Assembly (NCBI GenBank): GCA_019137255.1
Contig: WPDH01000355.1
Location: forward strand, 1 to 54,820
Length of the DNA: 54,820 nucleotides
Source: Corinectria fuckeliana
Taxonomy: Eukaryota; Ascomycota; Sordariomycetes; Hypocreales; Nectriaceae
Direction: 5' to 3'
Part shown: in pieces, positions 44,268 to 54,191 of the stretch
Numbering within the stretch: position 1 is the first letter of the stretch
Layout: each line of letters starts with the position of its first letter
Notes under the pieces: model-generated
What the model saw: the letters and a program-made list of their open reading frames with translations, nothing else
What the model was told of the DNA's origin: nothing
The model's database searches: none
Translations under genes and position numbers: made by a program

Positions 44268-45024
44268 CGTCGATGTTGTATTATTTCAAGTGTTTTTGTA
44301 ATGTGATGTGATGGATTCTCGATTTCTAGGATGAAGCCTTGTGGTTTCTCTTTCTCTTTCCCCTCTTTCGTCATGGGGTTTGGCTAATATTTATCATCCG
44401 CGGATCCTGGGCGGCGTGTCTCGTGACGGTGCTGACCCCTCACGGCGTTGCAGCAATGACATCAAGCCTCCCTGCGATTGGAGTATCAACTTAGGGATAA
44501 ACTTGATTGGGGGAAGATCAGTTTTGTGAAAGGAGCATCGGTTGGAAAAGGACAAGATCAGTCGAATGGGAGACATCCTGTATGCAGTCCCTCATTGGCA
44601 AGTCCTCAAGTAAAAGTATCTTGCCAGTTGTGTTTCTTCTTGGATAACTGTTTCGTTTGTTTCCCGAACGCAAGCTCTGCTCTGAAGTGTGCCTTCTGAA
44701 CCATTCGCCTAGGTTGAGTAAGCCCATCGCGTCGCCATTGTCAGTTTCAGCCTGGGTTTCTTCCCCGAATACATGTCACGTTTAGAGTTATTGGCCGTCC
44801 AAACCTGACTCGGTGAGCAGTTCTGCAAAGCGATTATGTGTACGTCTTGGGGGGAGGTCTTCATAAAAGTGAGAATCATGGTGCTATATAAACATCACAA
44901 AAGGGAATGACGTTGGACTCTATTTTCATCTTCTTATGTTTACTCTTATTTACATCTCTACTCTGCTGGAACAATCCATGAGTCAAGACCGCCTTTTTCT
45001 TGCCACCCATCGTATTCTCTCAGC
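44268..45024. other. Intergenic region, no supported gene
   Basis: About 760 bp between the start of the 79-residue gene and the stop of the dehydrogenase, both on the minus strand. It should include the promoter of the small gene and the 3' UTR of the dehydrogenase. Only spurious short frames are present. Confidence 0.45.
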
Positions 45025-45846
45025 TCAACTCGCCGACGTAGTCACCTCCCGCCACTTCTCGTCCGACGCCGCCAACGCATCAGCCGTCAGCTTCGCAAAC
45101 TCGACAGTATCACGCCCGGCCAGAAGCCGCAGCGGCGGCTCAGCAACCCTTGAGATGTCCAGGACAATCTTCGCAATCCCGGCAGCAGAGGACCAGTGCG
45201 GCTCCGACTGCTCTACCGACTTCAACAACGCCCCGACCGTCTGCTGGTAGGGCTCGCTCGCGGGGACGGCCTTCAGCAAGGAGTCTCCCAAGCTGGTGCG
45301 TATGCCGCCCGGCTCAAGGACGGTGACTTTGACGCCCAACGGGGCGACCTCCTGCGAGAGAGCCGTCGAGAAGCCGCCGATGGCCCATTTGGCGCTCTGG
45401 TACGCTGCAAGCCCGGGCGTTGCAACCCGGCCGCCGATGGAGGAGATCTGGATGATATGGCCAGAGCCCTGTCGACGCAACACTGGCAAGACGGCCTTGG
45501 TAACATGCACGACCCCGAAGAAGTCGGTCTCTATTTGCGCACGGAACGAGTCCAGGCTGGTGTCCTCGACGGAAGCAATGTCTGCGTATCCGGCGTTGTT
45601 GACCACGACATCGATGCGGCCAAATGCTTTGACGGCGGCGTCCACAGCGGCGAGGACTTGGTCGTTGTTCGTAACATCCAGAGGGACGGCCAACACTCGA
45701 TCGGAGGGGTGCTTCTCGACGAGGTGCTTGAGCGAGTCTGTCTTTCGAGCCGTTGCGACAACTGAGTCTCCGGCGGCGAGGACCGCTTCGACTAGAGCGA
45801 GACCAAGGCCCCGCGAGGAGCCTGTGACAAACCAAACTCTGGCCAT
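45025..45846 (-). CDS. Short-chain dehydrogenase/reductase (classical SDR)
   Basis: A single exon of 273 residues. The start ATG 45846 opens directly into MARVWFVTGSSRGLG; the frame extends 16 codons further up, but that has no counterpart in the family. The Rossmann motif TGxxxGxG is at 8-15 (TGSSRGLG), an Asp is at ~57 (PLDVTN), NNAG is at 83-86, Ser at 135-136, and the catalytic Tyr149-x3-Lys153 lies in AYQSAK. All catalytic residues are present. Ala31-Arg34 after the second strand, with no acidic residue at its end, favours NADP(H). It is probably a cytosolic carbonyl or hydroxyl oxidoreductase; the substrate cannot be read from sequence. It stands in tandem with the small gene upstream and divergent from the APH-like gene. 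Confidence 0.9.
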   Translation of the reverse strand: MARVWFVTGSSRGLGLALVEAVLAAGDSVVATARKTDSLKHLVEKHPSDRVLAVPLDVTNNDQVLAAVDAAVKAFGRIDVVVNNAGYADIASVEDTSLDSFRAQIETDFFGVVHVTKAVLPVLRRQGSGHIIQISSIGGRVATPGLAAYQSAKWAIGGFSTALSQEVAPLGVKVTVLEPGGIRTSLGDSLLKAVPASEPYQQTVGALLKSVEQSEPHWSSAAGIAKIVLDISRVAEPPLRLLAGRDTVEFAKLTADALAASDEKWREVTTSAS

Positions 45847-46821
45847 CTTAGAATATGAGGATTTGGAACGGCTGCTAATAACTGTAACAAACAAAGTCGA
45901 TACGAAAGACTCTTTTCTTTAACATTGTCCGATGCATGGTATTTGTATGTATTCATCTTCATGCAGCTCATCCAGAGGTCTCTCTAAACTCCGGGTGTAT
46001 ACACGGACTTGACTCTTCCCCATAATTATCTCCGTGACTCCGGGACTACCTCCGCTCGTTACCTGCATCCTACATGAGCCTCATTACTCTATTCACTCGT
46101 AAATCTACTGTAGATCAAGGGAGCTAGCCGGCCAGTGATGAGGCTAGGCCTGGACGACGCTGCTGAATCCTCGAGGATGATGCTTGTCTAGTCTTGATGA
46201 GATGACCTCGTCTGGATTTAGGCGTCAGTTTGAGTTAATATCGCACCATTCGGTGTGCCCCGCCTCTCTTTAATCTGAGAAGATATCATTCAATCTTTGG
46301 TTGAGTCCGAGTGAGGGCTACTCGGCCACGGTACCGAGACATTGAAGTTGGCTATATGTCACATCCTATAAGCTTTCACTCTACTGAAAACCCTTCAAGA
46401 CGATCAGGATGCAGTGACGCGGAAACGTGTTACTGAATAAAACCAACAAGACTAGGCTCGTATTTCCGTGAATCGAATCTCATCATGATGCTGCTCAGTG
46501 CCACAGCGTCGGTCTTTACTAGACCGGAGAGGCCCTGCAAACTATCGAGTGAAGTGATTAATCCTTTTCTTCTTCGCAGCCATGAATCAGTCAGCAGCAA
46601 CCAGATTTCTTTCAGTGAACATCATATACCACGACGATGCATGTCTGCAATATACCGGTTCTTTCTAGTATATATTATATATGGCCGCGACCAAGGTCGT
46701 GTTACCAACCAACCACCAACCACCACCCACAAGCAACTTGACACATCTTCCACACCATTCAAGACCACTACTAGAACCACCTTCACTCCGCATAACCAGG
46801 CAACAACCATAGTCGAGCACT
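45847..46821. promoter_or_regulatory. Divergent intergenic region between SDR and APH-like genes
   Basis: About 975 bp containing both promoters. The region near 46660-46690 has a tatattatatatgg stretch that could include a TATA element for the rightward gene, followed by an ACC/CAAC-rich leader (46700-46820). No additional gene is supported. Confidence 0.5.
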
Positions 46822-48054
46822 ATGTCTTCTACCAACGAAGACCAGCAGCGCAAGGACAGGGAGCTTTTCGGCCGCCTGTTAGATATCTCGGACTCGAGCT
46901 TGGGGTTGCTCGTCCGCAAGGCCAAAATCCAGAAAGTTGAGAAACCCCTTGAGGTTACCCGGATCCTTGGGTCGTTCAACATCATCCACGTGCTCCGATA
47001 CCAGGATCAAAAGGTCGTCATTCGCGTCCCGGCTGCTGCACAAGGCAAGAGGCTGACGCATGAGGCTAAAATGGCCATGAAGTCGTACGTCAGCACGCTC
47101 GACTTCGTCAACGCGAACACCCCTATTCCGGCTCCGAAGGTCCTCTGGTTCGACAGCGACTTTGACAACCTAATCGGGGCTCCACACATCATCACGACTT
47201 ACTTGCCAGGTACGAAGTTGACAGATGCATGGTATAAGCAAGATGGCGAGATTGCACTTGAGCATCGACGGAAAAGAACCCTCGAGACGCTCGCCAATTT
47301 CATGTTCAAGCTTGACCAGAACAGCGCCTTTGACAAGATTGGGTGTCTGCAGATGATTGCCGATTTCAAGCTTTGCGTTGGGCCTGTTATCTTGGGGCAG
47401 CATGACGACGGACGCGCTGTGTACCTGACTCGTGGTCCATTTGACACAGCTTCAGAGAGCACCAAATCGGCGTACAAGCTCAACTCGGAACCGAACCCGT
47501 CCGACAAGATGGACAAGGCTGCGGCAACAGTGACAGAGATGTTGATGGACCTGTTGCCAAGCGACGATGCCAAGGACACCTTCGTCCTGGCCATGCTTGA
47601 CATCGAAATGTGCAACGTCTTTGTCGACGAGAAGGGAGCCGTCACGGGGATTCTGGGCTGGCAGAATGCAATGGCCTTGCCTCGCTGGCTGGGAAACACC
47701 AGCTTCCCGTCCTGGCTGTACCGCGAATGGGACGAGCAGGTCTACGGCAGCACCGACCGCGGCGTCACGCACTCGGAAAAGGAGTCCAGAGCTTTCCGAG
47801 CCGTCTACGAAAAGGGCTTGGGAGGCGCTCCGGGCGTGCGCTGGTGCCGCCGGTCCCATATCCGGAAGCTGATCTGGCTCGCCGTCACCAAGAGCTCCGC
47901 GCGCCTTAAGATTTGCAAGTACCTGCTCGACAAGGCCTTGAAGAAGGATTCCAAACCCGAGATGGAGAGAATCGGAGAGGGGTCTTACTCTGAGACTGAG
48001 TTGAAGACCCTAAAGGAGAAGCTGTCTAGGTTAATCTATTCTCTTGACCCATAA
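46822..48054 (+). CDS. APH/phosphotransferase-fold protein with altered metal-binding motif
   Basis: A single exon of 410 residues beginning MSSTNEDQQRKDRELFGRLL. The order of motifs is that of the fungal aminoglycoside-phosphotransferase-like (PF01636) group: an N-lobe strand region with VVIRVPA and EAKM, a hinge GAPHIITTYLPGTKL, and the C-lobe. The catalytic loop is LDIEMCNVFVDEKG, keeping Asp260 and Asn265 but lacking the His of H-x-D. The next motif, normally I-I-D-W-(D/E), reads GILGWQNA, so the metal-binding Asp is Gly279 and the following acidic residue is Gln281. SFPSWL and a Tyr/Trp-rich C terminus follow, typical of this fungal group. The fold is likely intact, but phosphotransfer is doubtful; a pseudo-enzyme is the best reading. 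No role is known. Confidence 0.83.
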   Translation: MSSTNEDQQRKDRELFGRLLDISDSSLGLLVRKAKIQKVEKPLEVTRILGSFNIIHVLRYQDQKVVIRVPAAAQGKRLTHEAKMAMKSYVSTLDFVNANTPIPAPKVLWFDSDFDNLIGAPHIITTYLPGTKLTDAWYKQDGEIALEHRRKRTLETLANFMFKLDQNSAFDKIGCLQMIADFKLCVGPVILGQHDDGRAVYLTRGPFDTASESTKSAYKLNSEPNPSDKMDKAAATVTEMLMDLLPSDDAKDTFVLAMLDIEMCNVFVDEKGAVTGILGWQNAMALPRWLGNTSFPSWLYREWDEQVYGSTDRGVTHSEKESRAFRAVYEKGLGGAPGVRWCRRSHIRKLIWLAVTKSSARLKICKYLLDKALKKDSKPEMERIGEGSYSETELKTLKEKLSRLIYSLDP

Positions 48055-49705
48055 GCAACTCGAACATGTTACAGGATGAATGTCAATGTTGACAGTCAAA
48101 GAATAGCTTGAGATATAAAGCCAAGTGAATGGGATGCCCCTTTGGGTGATTTCGTGGGTCTATCTCCGTAGTTACCTAGCTAATTCAATCAATCCTCTTC
48201 ACAACCATCTATCAGACCCTACCTTCAGAGGATATTAACCTCCTATTAGAGTCTTCTCCCTTTACTTGTTATAAAAGTTCCAATTTGAAGTATCCGAATG
48301 CCTTCCATCATCATCATCATCATCATCATCATGCAGAAGAATTAGTGTAATGATCGAGTCTTGGTTTCAGCCGAGTCCAGTTGTCTCGGCCTACTTATCC
48401 AGGACACCACGGAAAGGTGCTCGATCGTCGTCCTGGGCCGCTTGGCACCTCCACTCGACTTACTCAAGAGAGCTTCACAGGTAGGGCAAGGCATGTGCAA
48501 GTGCTGTGAAGGCGAAGAGCCAAAGCAGAACAATCGACAGAGAAAATATTCACATACCAGTCTAACCCCGGAATTCGCCGAAGCCTCGGAGAAGAGCCTA
48601 GAGGGCCGCTTCGACCGCGATCTCGGCCTGGAAAAACCGATGGTAGTCGGCGAGCCACAGACGGCCGTCGAGGAGGGCCCTGGCGGCGGCGATGGTGGCG
48701 TGGCGGGCTCGGTTGAGTTGGATCTTGGCGTTGACAATGGCGAGGCGGCGGGAGGGTCCTGGCCTATTAAATCATGTCAGCAGCTGTGAAAAGGAGGCAT
48801 GAAGAGAACTGGGTGAGAGAAACGGGCAAGTTTCTCTTATATTTTGGCGAGGATGTTCATGGTGGGATAAGAAGAGCATCGATTCGGCGGGGGACAAGGG
48901 AATTTATAGTCTTCATCAGCTCATGCACCAACTGCAATGACAGCAGGAGTATTGCAGGCATGGCTCTTTAAGCAGTGGCATCTCTAGATCTACTCTTAGT
49001 CCAGGAAACAAGACCTGGGGCAGCGCCTGGGGTTAGGAGGTTGCTCGACAAACAGTCATTCCTTCTCTATCATCACTTGTGGGTAGGAAGTCAACAGGAC
49101 GTCCTTACTAACACTAACACACAGATTGCCTACTAAACTTAATGAGATATGCCGTCTGTTTTAGGAAGGTCTGTCCATTAAATCTTGAAACTTTGACGGC
49201 AGGATCATAACAGTGCCTCTCACAGCTTACAGGCTACCAGAACTAGAGCAAGTGATATTAGAGACCTGGCATAGTGCGCAGTTAAATCGCGATTAAAGTG
49301 AATTAACTTGTCTACAGCATATACACACTATTTGCCGCGTGATGCTGCTTGCCATAGATGTGACCAAATGGGACATGACAACTTGAACATGGTTCCGCGG
49401 TTCAGATTCGTTGTTGCTCAGATCCCGACGCGGCGAATGCACGTGTAGATGGTTTAAATGTTTGACACGATCCCAAGTAAGCACTACCCAGGCCCCAACC
49501 ATATGGTGCGGCTACCTAGGTAGGGACTGCATCCATGGACACAGGATTTTATCTTGGCAAGTCACTCTGGTACTGATGCTTGCCTAATAAGCAGAGTGTC
49601 TTGTACAGTTTCGGACAGAACGAAAAGGTGAGAATGATTCGTGACAGGCAAGAGAAGTTACGAAAGAGCGGGTAGAAACTTCCTCCCTACTTAGGTCGTG
49701 AAAAG
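48055..49705. other. Intergenic region with a CAT microsatellite and one possible exon
   Basis: About 1.65 kb. A (cat)n run of nine units lies at about 48307-48333. A candidate coding exon on the minus strand is given separately (48598-48769), with a TATA-like actataaattcc upstream of it (minus strand, near 48905). The rest, 48980-49700, is moderately AT-rich and shows no credible gene. Confidence 0.5.
48598..48769 (-). pseudogene. Possible exon or remnant of a helical protein
   Basis: On the minus strand an acceptor-like GCTGACATGATTTAATAG is followed by a frame reading PSRRLAIVNAKIQLNRARHA, then AALDGRLW-type helical sequence and LADYHRFFQAEIAVEAAL before a stop at 48598. The text is amphipathic and protein-like, unlike the two other frames. 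No matching first exon could be found: upstream ATGs hit stops before any good donor. A GTATGT donor lies further downstream (about 48559) but in another frame. It may be a decayed gene or a mis-seen exon; function unknown. Confidence 0.3.
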
Positions 49706-50059
49706 TTAATCAGGACGTACTATAGAGCTAGAGGCAAGAATTACCTCTTCGCCTTTGCCATTCGCCGCTCTCCGCGTATGGACTCCATATTGCTCCACGT
49801 GCTCTTCGTCGTCGCCATAATTCGCGACACGTAGATTCCTAGAGCTCATAGACCCGACCGTCCGATTGTCGTCGAATGGCCCCGACGTCAAGGAAGACTT
49901 GGCGTGGCTGCTCGTGTTGAAGTTCGGTTTGTTGCAGCTGGACCATCTATCGTTGCCCGGAATATTTGCTTCACGAGCGCACTCTGATAGTAGGGATAGA
50001 ATATGATGCGAGGCAGCAGAAGGAGCAGTCAAGACCACCACCTCATCCATTCCGCGCAT
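49706..50059 (-). CDS. Hypothetical 117-residue frame, weak
   Basis: The first in-frame ATG gives MRGMDEVVVLTAPSAASHHI and the frame ends at 49706. The C-terminal part (YGDDEEHVEQYGVHTRRAANGKGEE) is hydrophilic and followed by GTAATT, a possible donor, so the last residues might be intron. There is no domain, signal peptide or membrane helix. Homology or a transcript is needed before this counts as a gene; chance occurrence is quite possible. Confidence 0.22.
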   Translation of the reverse strand: MRGMDEVVVLTAPSAASHHILSLLSECAREANIPGNDRWSSCNKPNFNTSSHAKSSLTSGPFDDNRTVGSMSSRNLRVANYGDDEEHVEQYGVHTRRAANGKGEEVILASSSIVRPD

Positions 50060-50225
50060 GCCACATGTCGAGATGAAAGAAGCCAAATTCACTCATAAAG
50101 CGAGCGATGGTCAAAGGACTAGGTGAGATTTATCACTACTACGAGATAAATAAGTGATGGCTTCAGAGACTCAACATTGCTTCACAACAACCTGAGTACC
50201 TACTCAGCATCTACACCCTCGACCA

Positions 50226-51118
50226 TCACATACTCAGCGTGAACCAGTTAGCGGTACACCACTTCTCAAACGCCTTCCCACTATCCTTCTCCATCATCCC
50301 GGCCTCACACTCCGCCTGCCCATCCGCCCACAAGATGGCAAAGCCCATGCCGTCGTACAAGTTCATCGCCAGCGAGACGATCTCGGCGCACTCGGATGTC
50401 TTGCTCTGTCGGCCACGCTCCAGCGCCCGCTCCAAGCCCGGGTACAGCCCGCGCAGGTCGACAACCTTGGTGCTGTCGGCGCGCTGCGCCACGAAGGCGT
50501 CGTTCAGGCCCAGCCACACGCTCTGCACCGGCGAGCCCGTCGCCGCATCGCCGAAGAGCCGGTCCTTGACGTCCTCCGCGAGGTCCGACTTGGTGGCCCC
50601 GTTGTCGGCCCGGATGAAGTAGTGGCCGTTGACGCCTAGGGACAGGAACGCCGGGCGCTCGACGTCGTGCTCGTCGAGGAAGATGCACATGTCCCAGTAG
50701 TCTTCGATGTCACTATCATCTATTGGTCGAGTAACATGTTAGCCCCTATAATGACAGAGCGTCACCATCTCCAGAACTCAGCTTCGACTGGTGTATGACT
50801 TACTGATAGCAGCAATATCTCCCCCATTGGGACGAGTGCATCGAAAGAAGTGGTTTCTCGGCCCGAGGACGACGTAGACGGTACCTTCAGGGCCGGTGCT
50901 ATGATTGTACTCATGCTCATGAGGGATCCCGACAGTGTCTTTGACACGACTAGGGAGTATCAAGTCAGTATTCCCGTTGCGACAGAAGACACAACTAGAA
51001 GTCTTTCTCGGAGCACATACCCGCAGCTCATGTCGGGCCCGCTGTAGAAGAACCAGTCTCCGAGGAGACTCAAAGTGGCTTTCTCATCGGGGTAGAGTTC
51101 TCGGGTAATCGACGACAT
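50226..51118 (-). CDS. Unrecognised three-exon protein (245 residues)
   Basis: Exons 51118-51021, 50949-50804 and 50719-50226 join in frame. Donors are GTATGT and GTAAGT; acceptors are CCTAG and CAATAG. The product starts MSSITRELYPDEKATLSLLG, continues with DWFFYSGPDMSCGRVKDTVG, has an HEHEYNH segment near residues 43-49, then GTVYVVLGPRNHFFRCTRPN, DYWDMCIFLDEHDVERPAF and a C-terminal half ending ANWFTLSM. Aromatic-rich beta segments at the front and helices at the back suggest a compact folded domain. There is no signal peptide or membrane helix. I do not recognise the family. The regular introns and the absence of stops argue strongly for a real gene. Function unknown; the His-rich HEHEYNH could bind metal, but that is speculation. 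Confidence 0.72.
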
Positions 51119-51919
51119 TGTTTCGGACGAGTGTTGGTTGAATGATGGTTGCGTTTTTGCAGTACTGCTTAGTGATCTGTGAGGATTTCGGCTGGGAGAC
51201 GAGAGATTTCTCCTCAAGAACCAAGTGCCGTACTTATAGCTGGGCAAAGACACGCATCCATGGCCGTCTCACTACAACGTTGTAATGCACGGCTACTCAT
51301 GTTAGACAATGAGGCTGCTGAGTTGGGAGGTAACGATAAACGTATCACAGAGTCTCTTCCGAACGGCCGAGTGGTTCGTTAGCGATGTTTGTTCTCTCAG
51401 CCTGACGAAGTCATCGTGTGACAGATTCCGGAGCGTCCAAGTCAAGCAAGACCTCCGACAATGACTAGGAGACAAACGTCTTGCGCTTGCGTGATAAATT
51501 CTTAACGGTTCTTCCCGCTTCTCTTCACAGAACTTTACGTTATACCAGGTGCGAGGGACGGGAAGGACTTGATCATCAGGAAAGGTGAAGGTCAAAACAG
51601 GTCCTGTAGCGTCTCTGATTGAGATGAGACGTAGTTACAGAGGGTATCATCAATTCTCTCAGCTGCCAAACCGTGGCATCTCATCACCTACCTACGCCTT
51701 CCACCTCGTAGTTTTCTAGCCGCCTTGTGGCTTCCATGTGGTCATTATCATGGCCGTTTGCAATCCATCCACCCGGTCGTTTATGGCAGTCTTTGAAATG
51801 AAAAAGCCGAGTTTAGTATTTCCCGTGTGTTTCCCGAGTACGCCCCGAACATTCCCGTTCGCACAAACAAGTAGGTCATAATCGCCCATTCACAGCCATT
51901 CGCAATGTCGTACCATTCA
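51119..51919. other. Intergenic region, no supported gene
   Basis: About 800 bp between the start of the three-exon gene and the stop of the membrane protease gene, both on the minus strand. It should hold the promoter of the former and the 3' UTR of the latter. Frames of up to 97 codons are present on the minus strand but are not domain-like. Confidence 0.45.
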
Positions 51920-52857
51920 TCATGTGGGGATGAACTTTTGAGAATCCTTCTCCTGCTCCGAGAATGACTGGGAAAAGGCAGCCAGACCGGCGACGATGCC
52001 CGCGGCCATGAAGAGGACGGAGATGATGGACCAGATGATGCCCCAGCACTGCGAGGAGCCACCGTAACGCTTGGCAAAGACACTGGCGTCGGAGGAGTTT
52101 ACTTTACGGAGGATGAGGTCGTCGCAGATATCCCAGACGCTGTAGAGAGAGGACATGACACCGATGAACAAAACGACGAAGCGCAGGGCCTGGGCGTGGG
52201 AGATGAACCAGCAACCCACGAGCAATCCAACGGCCAGCAGAACAGTGACGATGGTAAGCCAGTCACGCTTGCCCCACCACAGAGTGAGGAGGAAGCAGAC
52301 GCCGAGGACAATGCTGGCGACCTTGCTGGCGACGATGTTGAAGCCACAGAAGGTCAGGAGCGCGCCGATGATGGACGAGCCCAGGTAGCCGGCCGGCAGC
52401 GTGATTGCGCTCCTGCCACCAACCATGTGGGTGACGCCGCCCTCGTTGGGATCGAGGCTGATAGACTTGACGTGGCCACCGGTGAGGACGGCGGTGATGG
52501 CGTGGCCGAACTCGTGAAAGGCAATGACGAGCATCTAGGCAGGTTGCTCGTCAGCGGTTGGCCCCTTTGGCGGAATGTGTCACAGCGCACAGCAAACAGG
52601 AACAGCAAACAGCAAACGGAGGGGCAACAAACCTTGAAGGGCCAGAGGACCATGCGAATGTAGGGGACGTTCCAGAGAATGGCGATGATGACGACGTAGG
52701 CCGCGATGACACCTAAGGTCACCTGCTGCGTGTGGTTCGGGCTCGAAAGATCGCGACGCAGCAGACCATGGCCGGTTTCGGATTCGAGTTGGGAAGCGAG
52801 CTGAACGACACCGATGCGAAAGGGCGCGTCGAGCACTTGTGAGACTGTGGGAGCCAT
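51920..52857 (-). CDS. M50B-like membrane zinc metalloprotease
   Basis: Two exons, 52857-52633 and 52534-51920, give 279 residues. The 98-nt intron has a GTTTGT donor, a GCTGAC branch site and a CCTAG acceptor; joining gives RMVLWPFKMLVIAFHEFGHA. The HEFGH motif (82-86) is the zinc-binding, catalytic H-E-x-x-H of M50 proteases, followed by GGHVKSISLDPNEGGVTHMV, characteristic of the fungal/bacterial M50B-like group. Hydrophobic helices lie at ~49-66, ~70-95 and in four or five further segments to ~260, so it is a polytopic membrane protein. The zinc-binding His pair and Glu are present. Substrates are unknown; site-2-type proteases cleave inside membranes. The frame is open upstream through a Thr/Ile repeat, but ATG 52857 (MAPTVSQVLDAPFRIG) is the sensible start. 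Confidence 0.87.
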
Positions 52858-53995
52858 GGGTGCGGTGGTTGTGGTTGTGGTGGTGATGGTGGTGGTGATG
52901 GTGATGGCGATCTGATACGGAGGCTCCGTGACTAGGTCTAGTAGGTAACTCCGATCAAAAACGAAGGATACGCCCAAAGAACGGCAGTAGATCACGACTC
53001 GGGGAGATGTCGCAGGACGCGAAATTGTAGGCAGAGGTTAGGATAATGTAGTGTCGAGGAGAGAAAAAGCCACCAAATGCGGTGCGCTGCGCCTTCGTCA
53101 CCTTCGTCCCTGTGATTAAATTCCTTGCAGCGGATGCGCTCTGTCTTGGCCGCTGGGTGTTGACGCGGCACCCTCGAGGCGGAGCTGAAACCGCGCCTCG
53201 TGTGTGGCTGAAGGGGCGAGAGGCAGCCATGATTGGCCAATATTTATAGGCTGGTAGGAGTCCACCCTGCCCCTGCCAATCATGTCCCCATCCGCCCAAG
53301 GCCGACGTCATCCTCTCCTGCCAGAGCCGGTCCCTTTCTGCTTCAAAGGAAAGAGAAGAACGAACCTCGGCGACAGAATCAGCGTCTTTCCCAAGGGCAT
53401 TTCGAGACCGCAATTCCTTGTCCTCTTATTTACAGATATCCAGGTTGGCTTTATGTTTCTTCATCGTCACAAGACTGGGGTGTCTTCCTATGAAGCGGCA
53501 TTTTCTCTTTTCTTACTATGTAAGCAGACAGTTGCTCGATTGTCCATAAGATATCCAAGACCACTAGCCAAGTTGGCTACCCCCAGATCTACGGTGCATC
53601 CGTCTAATCATGCCCCTTAGCGTATCCGCGCGGCACCGGAAACGCCGTGCGACGGCACTCTCCAAACAGAAGTCGTTGGCTAGTGATGCATACATCAACC
53701 GTTTACTTTGACGGCCGGCGATGTTTCAGCCCTACCCCCAACAGCCACGGCTTCCCATCCTACTATGTAACATCAGCATCAATTAGTTGGTCAGTGATTA
53801 CGGAATCAACAATCAATAATGTCCACTTGACCAGAAAAGAGAGGAGCAATCAACCGTTACATAGTTTACTGCCGATATTAATCATGACCAATATGCACAT
53901 AATATGCCACATCCCGCATCGCGCATCCCACATCAGAGCTGGGTTCTCCTCTTGTTGGCCCGCAACCCGTCATCACAATCCCGGTTCCTGTGGAC
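52858..53995. other. Gene-free region before the right boundary repeat
   Basis: About 1.1 kb. It starts with a (GGTGGT)-like repeat (about 52860-52910) in the leader of the M50B gene. The rest has only short frames on either strand without domains. Composition is near normal until 53995, then changes at the boundary repeat. Confidence 0.5.
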
Positions 53996-54062
53996 TACGG
54001 AAGGCCATAGGGCCCGGTGTCTCATATTAACTTTTTTTGGAAATTTCGCTAGAGTCACCTTA
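53996..54062 (-). repeat. Boundary repeat, right copy (inverted partner at 475-543)
   Basis: This stretch is the reverse complement of 475-543 with small differences; the shared core on this strand is atagggcccggtgtctc. It marks the change to AT-rich DNA on the right side of the window. Confidence 0.8.
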
Positions 54063-54191
54063 TACTATGCGCTTATATAACCCTATACGCCCTTATATGA
54101 CCCTGTTTTGCGCATATTAATTAATCCCTAAATGTTTTTAAGTTTTTTTTCACTAGAGTCACTTAATATAATACGCTCTTATATGATCCTA
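54027..54191. repeat. Two tandem degenerate units at the start of the right AT-rich block
   Basis: Units at about 54027-54085 and 54138-54191 share the order ttaa(c/g)ttttttt, ctagagtcac, then ata-cgc/gctcttatat and ccta. A shorter third piece (cccttatatgaccctg) lies between them at 54089-54105. The first unit overlaps the boundary repeat, so the boundary sequence is part of a locally repeated family. Confidence 0.65.
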
